This document shows positions 1 to 6,832 of a stretch of 28,608 nt of DNA, one piece after another. The translations under genes and the position numbers were made by a program. The first letter of the stretch is position 1, and each line of letters begins with the position of its first letter. The notes beneath the pieces were generated by a model. It saw only the letters and a program-made list of their open reading frames with translations, was not told the DNA's origin and did no database searches. Where the stretch lies: NCBI GenBank assembly GCA_964497635.1, contig CAZCDB010000014.1:1-28608 (forward strand). Reading direction: 5' to 3'. This stretch comes from CAMDWQ01 sp964497635. Lineage in GTDB: Bacteria; Omnitrophota; Gorgyraeia; 2-02-FULL-51-18.

Positions 1-22
1 AAAAAGATCAGTCTCTAGGGTT

Positions 23-415
23 TTATAAATTAAGCTGGCTCAGAATCGCTTGAACTTCTCTTGAGTTTTGCTGATCTCGAGTCAAAAAGCAAACACCTAC
101 GTCGTAGTGCTTACCTGTACGAACATCCTCTTCAACCCGAACAACTCTCCCCAACACGCCATTGTTAAATACAAGAGCTCTATTTTCAATCTCTTTACAG
201 ATATTGAGGGTTCTAAGATCCATATTCATCCACAGGATGCTTGATATTGCTGGAGGATTTGTAGAGGTTTGAAAAAGGATGCCGGATTGGCTAATATTTT
301 TGGTATCTGCTGAGGTCTTAGGATCGACTGGTGAGCAGTTTTGATACTGGAACCCGGAGTTAAAATCCATACGGAAAAATTCACGCTTCTCAATGATTCG
401 TTCACTTTTGGTCAT
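23..415 (-). CDS. PilZ domain protein
   Basis: A 130-aa single-domain PilZ protein, a family that typically binds cyclic di-GMP. The two family motifs are present near the N-terminus: RxxxR as KREFFR (about residues 10-15) and the NxSxxG turn as NISQSG (40-45). A beta-rich stretch follows, ending in VGVCFL. No output domain is attached, so it probably acts by binding a partner; the target is unknown. I chose the ATG at 415 because GAGGGG sits four bases upstream. A TTG at 445 in the same frame lacks such a site. The gene stands alone, downstream of the cold-shock gene and separated from it by a hairpin. Confidence 0.8.
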   Translation of the reverse strand: MTKSERIIEKREFFRMDFNSGFQYQNCSPVDPKTSADTKNISQSGILFQTSTNPPAISSILWMNMDLRTLNICKEIENRALVFNNGVLGRVVRVEEDVRTGKHYDVGVCFLTRDQQNSREVQAILSQLNL

Positions 416-448
416 AAACCCCTCGCTTTGGGAACCTAAAAACAAGCA

Positions 449-491
449 CCGCTTTACTGGATCTTGTGGACCTTCAATAAAGCGGGTTTTT
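449..491. terminator. Hairpin between cold-shock and PilZ genes, possible terminator
   Basis: A perfect 8-bp stem (CCGCTTTA at 449-456 with TAAAGCGG at 478-485) encloses a 21-nt loop. On the plus strand it is followed by GTTTTT. On the minus strand, the direction of the flanking genes, it is followed by TGCTTGTTTTT, a less regular U-tract. The large loop makes it a weak terminator. Its most likely role is to end the cold-shock transcript before the PilZ gene. Confidence 0.35.
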
Positions 492-523
492 GTGGGTATG
501 GGTATTTTTAGAGTTGATGACTA

Positions 524-727
524 TTATTTCTTTTTAACGTTGGAGGCTTGTTCGCCTTTGGGACCCTGGGTGATATCAAACTCAACCGCTTGACCCTCAT
601 CCAGCGTTTTGTAGCCATCCCCCAAAATTGCGCTGTGGTGCACAAACACATCTTTGCCACCGCCTTCTGGGGTAATAAATCCGTAACCTTTTTGATTGCT
701 AAACCACTTCACGACGCCTTTTGTCAT
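524..727 (-). CDS. Cold-shock domain protein (CspA family)
   Basis: A 67-aa cold-shock domain protein, the usual family length. It is an OB-fold RNA/ssDNA chaperone that keeps mRNA unstructured. RNP1 is KGYGFI (residues 13-18) and RNP2 is VFVHH (27-31); the opening GVVKWF is also typical. The ATG at 727 is preceded by AAGGAGA, a strong ribosome-binding site. It is monocistronic, with its own promoter at 788-815 and a leader of about 53 nt, in keeping with the leaders of cold-shock genes. Which paralogue it is cannot be told from sequence alone. Confidence 0.95.
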   Translation of the reverse strand: MTKGVVKWFSNQKGYGFITPEGGGKDVFVHHSAILGDGYKTLDEGQAVEFDITQGPKGEQASNVKKK

Positions 728-787
728 GCTTCTTTCTCCTTGTGAACCACTGATTGACAGGCCCTACCCACAAAACCTTCCATAAAA

Positions 788-815
788 ATTATACCTAAAG
801 CCAATAAAAAGTAAA
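788..815 (-). promoter_or_regulatory. Promoter of the cold-shock gene
   Basis: On the minus strand a perfect TATAAT (793-788) lies 16 bp downstream of TTTACT (815-810). Predicted transcription starts near 781, giving a leader of about 53 nt before the ATG at 727. Confidence 0.6.
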
Positions 816-828
816 GGTGCCAACAGTC

Positions 829-1506
829 TTAATAAAGAGATTCTGACTCCCCAAACTGAGAAGTTTCTTTGCAAGTGCTACAAGCTTTGTATCCAGCGGC
901 AATCGCGGATACTCTAGAGCGAAACGGAACCAGCTGCGCTTGCGGAATACGCTCAAGCTCTGGAGAATTTGGAAGATAAAATATTTTTGTGTTTTTTTCC
1001 CCCAAATATTCTTCTTTAAGAAAAGGGTTTTTAGGGGCTTCTTTCCAAACTCCGAGGTATTGCCTTTGAGCGGATAAAGAGGCCTGACGAAATTCATCTG
1101 AAAAATCGGTATCAGGCGCTATGAGCCGTGGCTTGGCATGGCCTAATTTTAGAATCTCAAGATTGACAAAAGTGCCATCTTCCAGGTAAACGTACCCAAG
1201 AAGATGATTTTGAGAATTTTTTAAGCGCTTCCCCCACTGGATCCACACTTTTTTCCCCAAAACAAGATCTTTGTTGAAATTTTTTGAATTCTCGCCATAA
1301 ACACGTACCAAAGGGAGCAAATGTTGAAGCGGTGGCGCTTCAAGCCCTGTATATTTTAGAATCTTCCCGCCCTTTAGGCGGATGGTATCGCCGGTCAGCA
1401 CTTCTTCAACAAAAGCGCTTTGACGTCCAAGAGCCCAGGAAAAAGTCGGGGTTAAGAGCAAGGCAAGATAAAGAAAGTAAACAACACTAACTCTAAAAGC
1501 TTTCAA
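829..1506 (-). CDS. Secreted SNase-like (thermonuclease-fold) protein, active site degenerate
   Basis: A 225-aa protein with a signal peptide (about residues 1-25), a staphylococcal-nuclease-like OB-fold domain and a short C-terminal module ending AAGYKACSTCK. The fold shows in VEEVLTGDTIRLKGG, the YG motif (VYGENS) and the GTFVNLEILKLGHA segment. The catalytic arginines appear lost: K stands where SNase has Arg35 (LKYTG) and L where it has Arg87 (NHLLGYVY). The C-terminal module resembles the cysteine-bearing domain often following SNase domains, but its first Cys is Ser. The frame stays open to an ATG at 1596, which would overlap the ACT gene by over 100 nt. The TTG at 1506 gives a clean signal peptide and a 14-nt overlap, so I prefer it. 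Last gene of the 3954-829 operon. Confidence 0.6.
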   Translation of the reverse strand: MKAFRVSVVYFLYLALLLTPTFSWALGRQSAFVEEVLTGDTIRLKGGKILKYTGLEAPPLQHLLPLVRVYGENSKNFNKDLVLGKKVWIQWGKRLKNSQNHLLGYVYLEDGTFVNLEILKLGHAKPRLIAPDTDFSDEFRQASLSAQRQYLGVWKEAPKNPFLKEEYLGEKNTKIFYLPNSPELERIPQAQLVPFRSRVSAIAAGYKACSTCKETSQFGESESLY

Positions 1507-1888
1507 GGATTTCCAGTGTTTGTTCCGGATCTTTTGTTTTAATGACAAGGCAGCCGTGATCTTGGTTGGTGGTGGCCGTGCAATACGCGTATTCAATGTT
1601 GATATCCGCTCGAAAAAGCTTCTTAGCGATTGTAGAAATCAGGCCTGGTTTATTGTCGATGCCAACCACCACGACGTCTTGGGTTACGATGTAGACGCCT
1701 TCTTGCTCTAAAATCAACAACGCTTTTGTTGGGTAGTCCACCAAAAGCCGAACAATGGCATGATCGACGGTGTCATGGATGGACATGGCATGAATATTGA
1801 TATTGTTATCGGCCAAAGTTGAGCAAATACCGGAAAGCCGGCCAGGCTTATTTTCCATAAAGATGGAAAGCTGTTTTTCTATAGGCAT
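1493..1888 (-). CDS. Tandem ACT domain protein
   Basis: A 131-aa protein made of two ACT domains (about residues 5-65 and 73-131). These are small regulatory folds that usually bind amino acids. Each half has the typical turn: NKPGRLSGICSTLADNNINI in the first and NKPGLISTIAKKLFRADINI in the second. There is no catalytic domain, so it is a stand-alone sensor or an accessory subunit; its ligand is unknown. It starts 9 nt after the tautomerase gene ends. Its own end overlaps the proposed start of the nuclease-like gene, so translation of the two is probably coupled. Confidence 0.8.
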   Translation of the reverse strand: MPIEKQLSIFMENKPGRLSGICSTLADNNINIHAMSIHDTVDHAIVRLLVDYPTKALLILEQEGVYIVTQDVVVVGIDNKPGLISTIAKKLFRADINIEYAYCTATTNQDHGCLVIKTKDPEQTLEILESF

Positions 1889-1897
1889 GGTTTTAGG

Positions 1898-2077
1898 TTA
1901 TCCAAAAAACTTCTCACCCTGCGCCCAATTTTGACCTTCTACCTCATCAATGACTAGGTAAGTTGCATTCTTGGGTTTGGCAGCAACACGTTCCAAAGTC
2001 TCAGCAAACTCTTTGGCTATTTTCTCTTTTTGTTCGCGAGATAGCTTTCCAACGAGTTTTAGATTGATATAAGGCAT
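1898..2077 (-). CDS. Small 4-oxalocrotonate tautomerase-like protein
   Basis: A 59-aa open frame reading MPYINLKLVGKLSREQ at the start. A proline directly after the initiator Met is the catalytic base of the 4-oxalocrotonate tautomerase family, and the length and beta-alpha-beta pattern (strand, helix KIAKEFAETLERVA, strand YLVIDEV) match its roughly 60-residue subunits. The end GQNWAQGEKFF also fits the family. The Arg residues of classical 4-OT are not obvious, so the substrate is unknown. It fills the otherwise empty space between the thioesterase (31 nt gap) and ACT (9 nt gap) genes, on the same strand, as an operon member would. A GGGAG lies 12 nt upstream of the ATG. Confidence 0.75.
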   Translation of the reverse strand: MPYINLKLVGKLSREQKEKIAKEFAETLERVAAKPKNATYLVIDEVEGQNWAQGEKFFG

Positions 2078-2108
2078 GAGTTTATTCTACTCCCGAGAAC
2101 AAAATCGA

Positions 2109-2516
2109 TCAAGATTTTCTGATTTTGACGCATACCGCTGTGGCGGTGGCTAAAACTTCGTCCTGAGCATTCAAAGCCTTAGCAGAAGCGTATACCAGGC
2201 GTCGGTCTTCGCGCTCAATTCGCCCCTCAAAAAATATTTTCTCCCCCGTTGGAGCGGGTTTTTTCAAGCGAACGGTTATCTCACCCGTTACCACAGGAAG
2301 CCCTTCTTTCCAGGCCAAATTAACCATCATTTCATCCAAAACCATTGAGAGAATGCCCCCATGAACAATCCCTCGATAACCCTGATGCTCTCGGTTAAAT
2401 ACGGCGACGGCTCTTAAGACTCCTTTTTTGGGGTGTTCAAAATCTAGGCGTAGGCCTGCAGGATTGTCTTTGCCGCAGACATAGCAAAAATGATCATCCT
2501 GAAGCTTAAGACTCAT
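2109..2516 (-). CDS. PaaI-type hotdog-fold thioesterase
   Basis: A 135-aa hotdog protein of the PaaI/4HBT thioesterase family, which hydrolyses acyl-CoA or similar thioesters in the cytoplasm. The core signature GIVHGGILSMVLDEMM holds the helix with the catalytic Asp/Glu. The N-terminal CYVCGKDNPAGLRL segment is typical of a PaaI subgroup with two close cysteines. The substrate cannot be deduced. Its ATG overlaps the end of the inositol monophosphatase gene by 4 nt (ATGA), so the two are translationally coupled within the 3954-829 operon. Confidence 0.85.
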   Translation of the reverse strand: MSLKLQDDHFCYVCGKDNPAGLRLDFEHPKKGVLRAVAVFNREHQGYRGIVHGGILSMVLDEMMVNLAWKEGLPVVTGEITVRLKKPAPTGEKIFFEGRIEREDRRLVYASAKALNAQDEVLATATAVCVKIRKS

Positions 2517-3331
2517 TCAGAGACCTTTGTGGGCTTTGGGGCCAGAATTTTGGCTGTAATGGCTTGTATTTGGGTATGAATCAGGCCATTAGAAGCCAAA
2601 ATATCCCCATTCTGAAGATAATCCGCGCTTCCCCATACATCGCTTACCCTCCCCCCCGCTTCCTGAATCAGAAGCGCTCCGGCGGCAATATCCCAGGGGG
2701 AGAGATTGATCTCCCAGAAGCCATCGAGGCGGCCGCAAGCAACATAGGCCAGATCCAGTGCGGCCGAGCCACCCCTTCTCATGCCTGAGCTTTCCAGGGA
2801 GATCTGCTTAAACGTGCTCATATACTCATCAAAACGGCCTCTGGCTCGAAATGGAATGCCGGTAGTCATGAAGGCGTTAGCAAGAAGCGGCACGCTCGAT
2901 GCCTTTATTTTCCGACCGTTTAGAAAAGCCCCTTTTCCTCGGACAGCAGAAAAAAGTTCGCGATGAATCGGGTCATAGATAACCCCTGCCTCTAGAACCC
3001 CCGCCTTCAAAACACCGATCGATACGCAGAACATAGGAAACTGATGAATATAGTTGGCGGTTCCATCCAAGGGATCAATGATCCAAAGAGTTTCCTCTCC
3101 ACGTGTAAGCCCGCCCTCTTCTCCGAGAATGGAGTGAGTGGGGTAAACTTTTTTAATGGCAGAGACAATCAGTTGCTCTGATTTTTTATCAAGCTCTGTG
3201 ACAAAATCATTTTTAGATTTTGTTTTTATTTGAGAGTTTTTTAGTTTCCCGTAGGATTTGATCAAAAGAGCGCCGGCCGCTTTTGCTGCTTTTTGGGCGA
3301 CAAGCGCGTAATCACTGCCTTGATTTTTCAT
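2513..3331 (-). CDS. suhB: Inositol monophosphatase family protein
   Basis: A 272-aa Mg-dependent, lithium-sensitive-type phosphatase of the IMPase/SuhB family, full length. The metal-binding motifs are complete: GEE (70-72), WIIDPLDGTANY (83-94) and the second motif SPWDIAAG (211-218). Likely activity is dephosphorylation of inositol-1-phosphate or a related sugar phosphate. E. coli SuhB also acts in rRNA transcription antitermination, but nothing here shows that role. It overlaps the HAD gene upstream and the thioesterase gene downstream by 4 nt each. Another family member, such as CysQ or histidinol-phosphatase, is less likely but not excluded. Confidence 0.85.
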   Translation of the reverse strand: MKNQGSDYALVAQKAAKAAGALLIKSYGKLKNSQIKTKSKNDFVTELDKKSEQLIVSAIKKVYPTHSILGEEGGLTRGEETLWIIDPLDGTANYIHQFPMFCVSIGVLKAGVLEAGVIYDPIHRELFSAVRGKGAFLNGRKIKASSVPLLANAFMTTGIPFRARGRFDEYMSTFKQISLESSGMRRGGSAALDLAYVACGRLDGFWEINLSPWDIAAGALLIQEAGGRVSDVWGSADYLQNGDILASNGLIHTQIQAITAKILAPKPTKVSE

Positions 3332-3954
3332 CGTAAACTTCCTTTTGTTTTTAAATCGGCAACCAGTTGCTCGAAATTGTTTTGGTAGGTAAAAACATGC
3401 ATTCCAAGCTCTTTTGCAGCCTCCGTAAAATCGCGCCGATCGTCGATATAATAGACTTGATCGGGACGAGCTTTGCAGGCTCTCAGAGCTTTTTGATAGA
3501 GTCTTTCATCCGGTTTTCGAATGCGCTCTTTGTAGGAAAGGATGCAGGCGTCAAACAAGTGGATGAAGGGATATCTTTTTTGAACGTGATCAAAGTGAAG
3601 TTCGTTGATGTTGGAAATAAGGACGAGCCGGTGTGTTTTGGCCAGTTTTTTAGCAAGACCGATCACTTCTTTTTTGGGAGTAAAAATAGAGCCCCATATT
3701 TTTTTAAATCCTAAGAATGAAATTTTAAGGCTCAGAGCTTTTTTTATTTCCAAGAAAAACTGATACGAGGAAATTTTGCCTCCGTCGTAAAGAGCTTCGA
3801 TTCCCGAAACCACAAAATAGTCTTCAATGTCCTTTTGGGAATACCCCGAAATCTTTGAAAGCTTCTTGAAAGCGGGATCGAAATTAAACTGGAGCAATAC
3901 TTTCCCCAAATCAAACAAAATTGTTCGGATATTTGGCGTTAGATCTTTTGACAT
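3328..3954 (-). CDS. HAD-superfamily hydrolase (subfamily IA-like)
   Basis: A 208-aa HAD hydrolase. Motif I is FDLGKVLLQF: the nucleophile Asp is kept, but the usual second Asp is Gly, as in YihX-like and epoxide-hydrolase-like HADs. Motif II is SNINELH, the lysine motif lies in RKPDERLYQKAL, and motif III is YIDDRRDF. An alpha-helical cap sits between motifs I and II. The substrate is unknown. The ATG at 3954 gives a normal start to strand 1; the frame extends upstream but runs into the divergent ABC gene. It heads the operon and has a TACAAT -10-like box seven bases before the ATG, suggesting a leaderless message. Confidence 0.8.
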   Translation of the reverse strand: MSKDLTPNIRTILFDLGKVLLQFNFDPAFKKLSKISGYSQKDIEDYFVVSGIEALYDGGKISSYQFFLEIKKALSLKISFLGFKKIWGSIFTPKKEVIGLAKKLAKTHRLVLISNINELHFDHVQKRYPFIHLFDACILSYKERIRKPDERLYQKALRACKARPDQVYYIDDRRDFTEAAKELGMHVFTYQNNFEQLVADLKTKGSLR

Positions 3955-3976
3955 GGCCGCTATTGTAACATAAAAT
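3948..3976 (+). promoter_or_regulatory. Consensus promoter of the ABC exporter genes, predicted leaderless
   Basis: TTGACA (3948-3953), a 17-bp spacer and TAAAAT (3971-3976) make a near-perfect sigma70 promoter. The expected start point, about 7 nt past the -10 box, falls at 3983, the A of the ATG. The -35 box overlaps the first codon of the divergent HAD gene. No Shine-Dalgarno sequence precedes the ATG. Confidence 0.7.
3962..3967 (-). promoter_or_regulatory. -10-like box of the HAD-headed operon
   Basis: On the minus strand TACAAT (3967-3962) lies seven bases before the HAD ATG at 3954, inside the 28-bp divergent spacer. I see no good -35 box at normal spacing, so this is weaker than the opposing promoter. 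Confidence 0.35.
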
Positions 3977-3982
3977 AAACCA

Positions 3983-4717
3983 ATGCCCGACCCTGCGATC
4001 TCCCTCCAAAACCTCACTAAAAGCTATGGAAGCTTAAAAGCGATTGATCATATCAGCTTGGAAGTGGCTGAGGGCGATTTTGTCGCTTTTTTAGGGCCTA
4101 ATGGCGCGGGAAAAACGACAACCATTCATTCAATCACGGGTTTGTGCAACTTCTCTTCCGGCTCTGTTCGGGTTTTTGGCCATGACGTCGTCAAAGATTA
4201 CCAAAAGACCCGTCCTCTGATCGGGCTTTGCCCCCAAGAGATCAACCTGGATCCTTTTTTAAATATTGAAGAGGTATTGTTGTTTCAAGCCGGTTATTTT
4301 GGAATCCCTCGGCAGAAAGCCATGCAAAAAACCGAGGAGCTTCTAAACTTCTTTGGGCTAAGTCAAAAGCGCCGGCAAGATTTTCGCAAACTCTCAGGCG
4401 GGATGAAGCGCCGACTTCTTTTGTGCCGAGCCCTGGTTCATGATCCAAAAATACTGATTTTGGATGAGCCCACAGCGGGGACGGATTTAGAGTTTAAATA
4501 TCAAATTTGGGATTATTTAAAGCGAATCAACGCGGAGGGAAAAACTTTATTTCTGACCACGCATTATATGGAAGAGGCTGAAAAGCTGGCCAAAACCATT
4601 GTGATTATTGATCAAGGTCGCCTGGTGCATGTTGGGGATAAAGAATCTTTTGTCAAAGACAGCCGCCTGGAAGAAAGATTTTTGGAGCTTACTCGAAAGG
4701 CCTCTCCCATACAATGA
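3983..4717 (+). CDS. ABC-2 type exporter, ATP-binding protein
   Basis: A 244-aa ABC ATPase, standard length. Walker A is GPNGAGKTT (38-46), the Q-loop follows in CPQEI, the signature is LSGGMKRR, Walker B is ILILDEPTAG and the H-loop is TTHYMEEAE. It resembles the YadG/CcmA-like group that powers ABC-2 exporters. It overlaps its permease gene by 4 nt (ATGA), so the two form one transporter. The substrate could be a drug, lipid or polysaccharide; nothing nearby decides. It has a strong promoter directly at its start codon. Confidence 0.92.
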   Translation: MPDPAISLQNLTKSYGSLKAIDHISLEVAEGDFVAFLGPNGAGKTTTIHSITGLCNFSSGSVRVFGHDVVKDYQKTRPLIGLCPQEINLDPFLNIEEVLLFQAGYFGIPRQKAMQKTEELLNFFGLSQKRRQDFRKLSGGMKRRLLLCRALVHDPKILILDEPTAGTDLEFKYQIWDYLKRINAEGKTLFLTTHYMEEAEKLAKTIVIIDQGRLVHVGDKESFVKDSRLEERFLELTRKASPIQ

Positions 4718-5484
4718 TCAGCAATCCTATTGGACTCCAAACGCTTATTCGCCGTGAAATCATGCGGTTTTTTGTTGTGTTTTCCCAGACGCTTTTACCC
4801 CCGCTGATTTCCTCCTCTTTATTTATTTTTGTATTCGGTTTTTCGATCGGTAAAAACCTCAACTTTTCAGTGCATGGCCAGAGCTATCTTGAATACATCA
4901 TCCCCGGTCTTATCATGATGCATTTGATCGAAGGGTCCTACACCAACACCTCCTCCTCTCTTTTTATGTCACGATGGCACAATCTCATTCAGGAGCTTTT
5001 ACTCTCCCCTCTCTCCTATTTTGAGATTGTGTTGGGGCTTTTGATCGGAGGGATGACCCGTGGAATTCTAGTGGGGACGGGTGTTTATGGGATTTCTTTG
5101 CTGTTTACCCAGTTTTCATTTCATAATCCCTGGATTGTGCTGTATTTTTTTATTTTGGTAACTTTTATTTTTTCTTGCGTGGGCGTATTGGTGGGGTTAT
5201 GGGCGGAGGGCTTTGAAAAGCTTTCTTTGTGGAGCACCTTTGTGATTAGCCCCCTGATTTACTTTGGAGGAGTCTTTCACAGCGTTCAAATGCTACCAGA
5301 GCCTTTACAAGCAGCGACCTGGTTTAATCCCATTTTTTATCTGGTGAGCGGGTTGAGGTATGGCATGCTAGGAGTTTCGGATGTGGATGTTCGCGTGAGC
5401 ATGGCGATTGCTTTTTTGATGGCTGTCGTGCTTTTTCTCATCGTTGAGAGATTATTTCGTATTGGTTACAAGCTTCGGAGTTAA
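4714..5484 (+). CDS. ABC-2 type exporter, permease
   Basis: A 256-aa integral membrane protein with about six transmembrane helices, resembling the YadH/ABC-2 permease family. The family-like stretch SPLIYFGGVFHSVQMLPEP lies between the last helices, followed by FNPIFYLVSGLRYGMLG. It partners with the ATPase encoded immediately upstream (4-nt overlap). It most likely works as a dimer in the inner membrane. It ends 2 nt from the end of the convergent gshA gene, and both stop codons lie in a 12-bp palindrome. Confidence 0.9.
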   Translation: MISNPIGLQTLIRREIMRFFVVFSQTLLPPLISSSLFIFVFGFSIGKNLNFSVHGQSYLEYIIPGLIMMHLIEGSYTNTSSSLFMSRWHNLIQELLLSPLSYFEIVLGLLIGGMTRGILVGTGVYGISLLFTQFSFHNPWIVLYFFILVTFIFSCVGVLVGLWAEGFEKLSLWSTFVISPLIYFGGVFHSVQMLPEPLQAATWFNPIFYLVSGLRYGMLGVSDVDVRVSMAIAFLMAVVLFLIVERLFRIGYKLRS

Positions 5485-5494
5485 GGCTAGCCTT
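5483..5494. repeat. 12-bp palindrome spanning two convergent stop codons
   Basis: AAGGCTAGCCTT is a perfect palindrome. It contains the last two bases of the permease TAA (5482-5484) and the whole gshA TAG (5487-5489 on the minus strand). It is too short and lacks a U-tract to be a confident terminator, but it is the only structure at this convergent end. Confidence 0.3.
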
Positions 5495-6788
5495 CAATCG
5501 CTGCGCAGCCCAAGAGAGGCTTTTTTCGATCAAAACAAGATAGGATGGTTTCGGCGGGAGTCTTTTTATTTTCTAGGTAGGTTTTGATGGGTTCTAGATA
5601 TTTTTTTTCGTTTTTAGGAAGTCCCTCCTCTGCAAGCCGATAAAGTGTTTCGCAGACCCCGCTTATTTTCTCTCCGGTCCTCATTTTGGTTTTGAGACCA
5701 AACTTGGCGGCTTCGTGACGAAGTTTCTGAAGCTCTGCTTGGGTAAAGGGGGCTAGTAGCTGTGTCGCTTTGTGAAGGCTTGCGGGGTGATAAAAAATCC
5801 CTTTGATGAGCGCGGCCGCGGCAAGACCTACGGATGTTTTTTGGCAATCAATACTTCTTATTTCCACATAATTTTTGAGCCTTGCCTCAGTAAAGATCCC
5901 GCTTAAGTGCAGCTTCCAATCCTCGAGTGTTGCCTGATGAGACCGGTGCCCACGATCCATAAATTGTTGAAATGAGATATTGGGCATGGAAACCCAGCGA
6001 CCACTTCTGACAATAAAAAGCATAGGGACTTTTAGAGCAAAATCGATATAGCTCTGAAAACCACGACCAGGATCCAAGGCATCCCAGAGAATTCCTGTTC
6101 TTTCGGGTGCCGTCTTTTCCCAGATTCGGGCTCGACGAGAAAGAAGCCCGGAGTCTTTTCCTTGCTTTAAAGGGGAGTTCGCAAAAAGCGCCCCCAGAAA
6201 TGGGGACAGACCCATTCCAAGCTTAAGCTTGGTGATCGCATCCCTCTCTGTTTGGTAATCCAGAGAAACTTGGACAGAGGCTGTTTCTTTCATCATCGAG
6301 AAAGTTAGAGCTCCTTTATTTTTAAGGGAAACACGCATGATTTTATAGCGTTCTTTTGGGACCCACTGGATTTCTTTGGCAATGCTTAGGGGGTGGGCTC
6401 CCAAGCCGAGCCAGACAATCCCCAGGGGCTCAGAAACACTCTTGATTTCGTTTAAGTGAGCATGAAGCTCTTTCGCGTTTTGGCTTAAATGCCGGGCTTT
6501 TTCCCCTGAAAGCTCTACTTGTCCTCCGGGCTCAAGCGTGATGGAGCTATCCCCTTTCTGGAGGGCGATAAACGGGGAGTGCTTGTGGGAGGGACGCCAG
6601 CCATGCTGTTTGATCAAGGCCAAAAACAAGGCTTCCACCCCCCGAGGACCTGAATAAGGGATGGCTTTTCCAGTCTCTTGATAAACCCCTAACTTTTCCC
6701 ATTCTACCCCGATGTGAAAGTCAGATGATTTCTTACAACCTTTCAGAAAGTAGTTGTAAAGATCTTGGCCTGTCAGCTGGGTTCGCAT
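5487..6788 (-). CDS. gshA: Glutamate-cysteine ligase, plant/alphaproteobacterial type
   Basis: A 433-aa glutamate-cysteine ligase of the GCS2 (plant-type) family, the ATP-dependent first step of glutathione synthesis. The N-terminal GVEWEKLGVY and TLEPGGQVELSG motifs hold the ATP/Mg and glutamate-binding acidic residues of the family. Later signatures are MMKETASVQVSLDY and DPGRGFQSYIDFAL. The start ATG at 6788 is the first in frame. It faces gshB across 44 bp, so the pathway is complete here. It may be transcribed as a nearly leaderless mRNA. The homologous EgtA of ergothioneine synthesis is possible by family, but the gshB neighbour argues for glutathione. Confidence 0.9.
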   Translation of the reverse strand: MRTQLTGQDLYNYFLKGCKKSSDFHIGVEWEKLGVYQETGKAIPYSGPRGVEALFLALIKQHGWRPSHKHSPFIALQKGDSSITLEPGGQVELSGEKARHLSQNAKELHAHLNEIKSVSEPLGIVWLGLGAHPLSIAKEIQWVPKERYKIMRVSLKNKGALTFSMMKETASVQVSLDYQTERDAITKLKLGMGLSPFLGALFANSPLKQGKDSGLLSRRARIWEKTAPERTGILWDALDPGRGFQSYIDFALKVPMLFIVRSGRWVSMPNISFQQFMDRGHRSHQATLEDWKLHLSGIFTEARLKNYVEIRSIDCQKTSVGLAAAALIKGIFYHPASLHKATQLLAPFTQAELQKLRHEAAKFGLKTKMRTGEKISGVCETLYRLAEEGLPKNEKKYLEPIKTYLENKKTPAETILSCFDRKKPLLGCAAIEG

Positions 6789-6792
6789 ATTG

Positions 6793-6801
6793 TGTTATAA
6801 T
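6793..6801 (+). promoter_or_regulatory. Extended -10 promoter of gshB
   Basis: TGTTATAAT is a perfect extended -10 element (TGnTATAAT). Transcription would begin near 6808, leaving about 25 nt before the GTG at 6833. No -35 box is evident, which extended -10 promoters tolerate. It overlaps the opposing gshA -10 box. Confidence 0.55.
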
Positions 6802-6825
6802 AGGGGAAATAGAAAACAGGCGCAA
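6797..6825 (-). promoter_or_regulatory. Promoter of gshA
   Basis: On the minus strand TTGCGC (6825-6820), a 17-bp spacer and TATTAT (6802-6797) precede the ATG at 6788 by eight bases. The transcript would begin within a few nucleotides of the start codon. Because its -10 overlaps that of gshB, the two promoters should compete. Confidence 0.45.
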
Positions 6826-6832
6826 ACGAATT

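Noticed and set aside
6725..6832. An earlier start for gshB
   Set aside because: It would place 36 codons inside the divergent gshA gene and upstream of the promoter; the family begins at the GTG at 6833.
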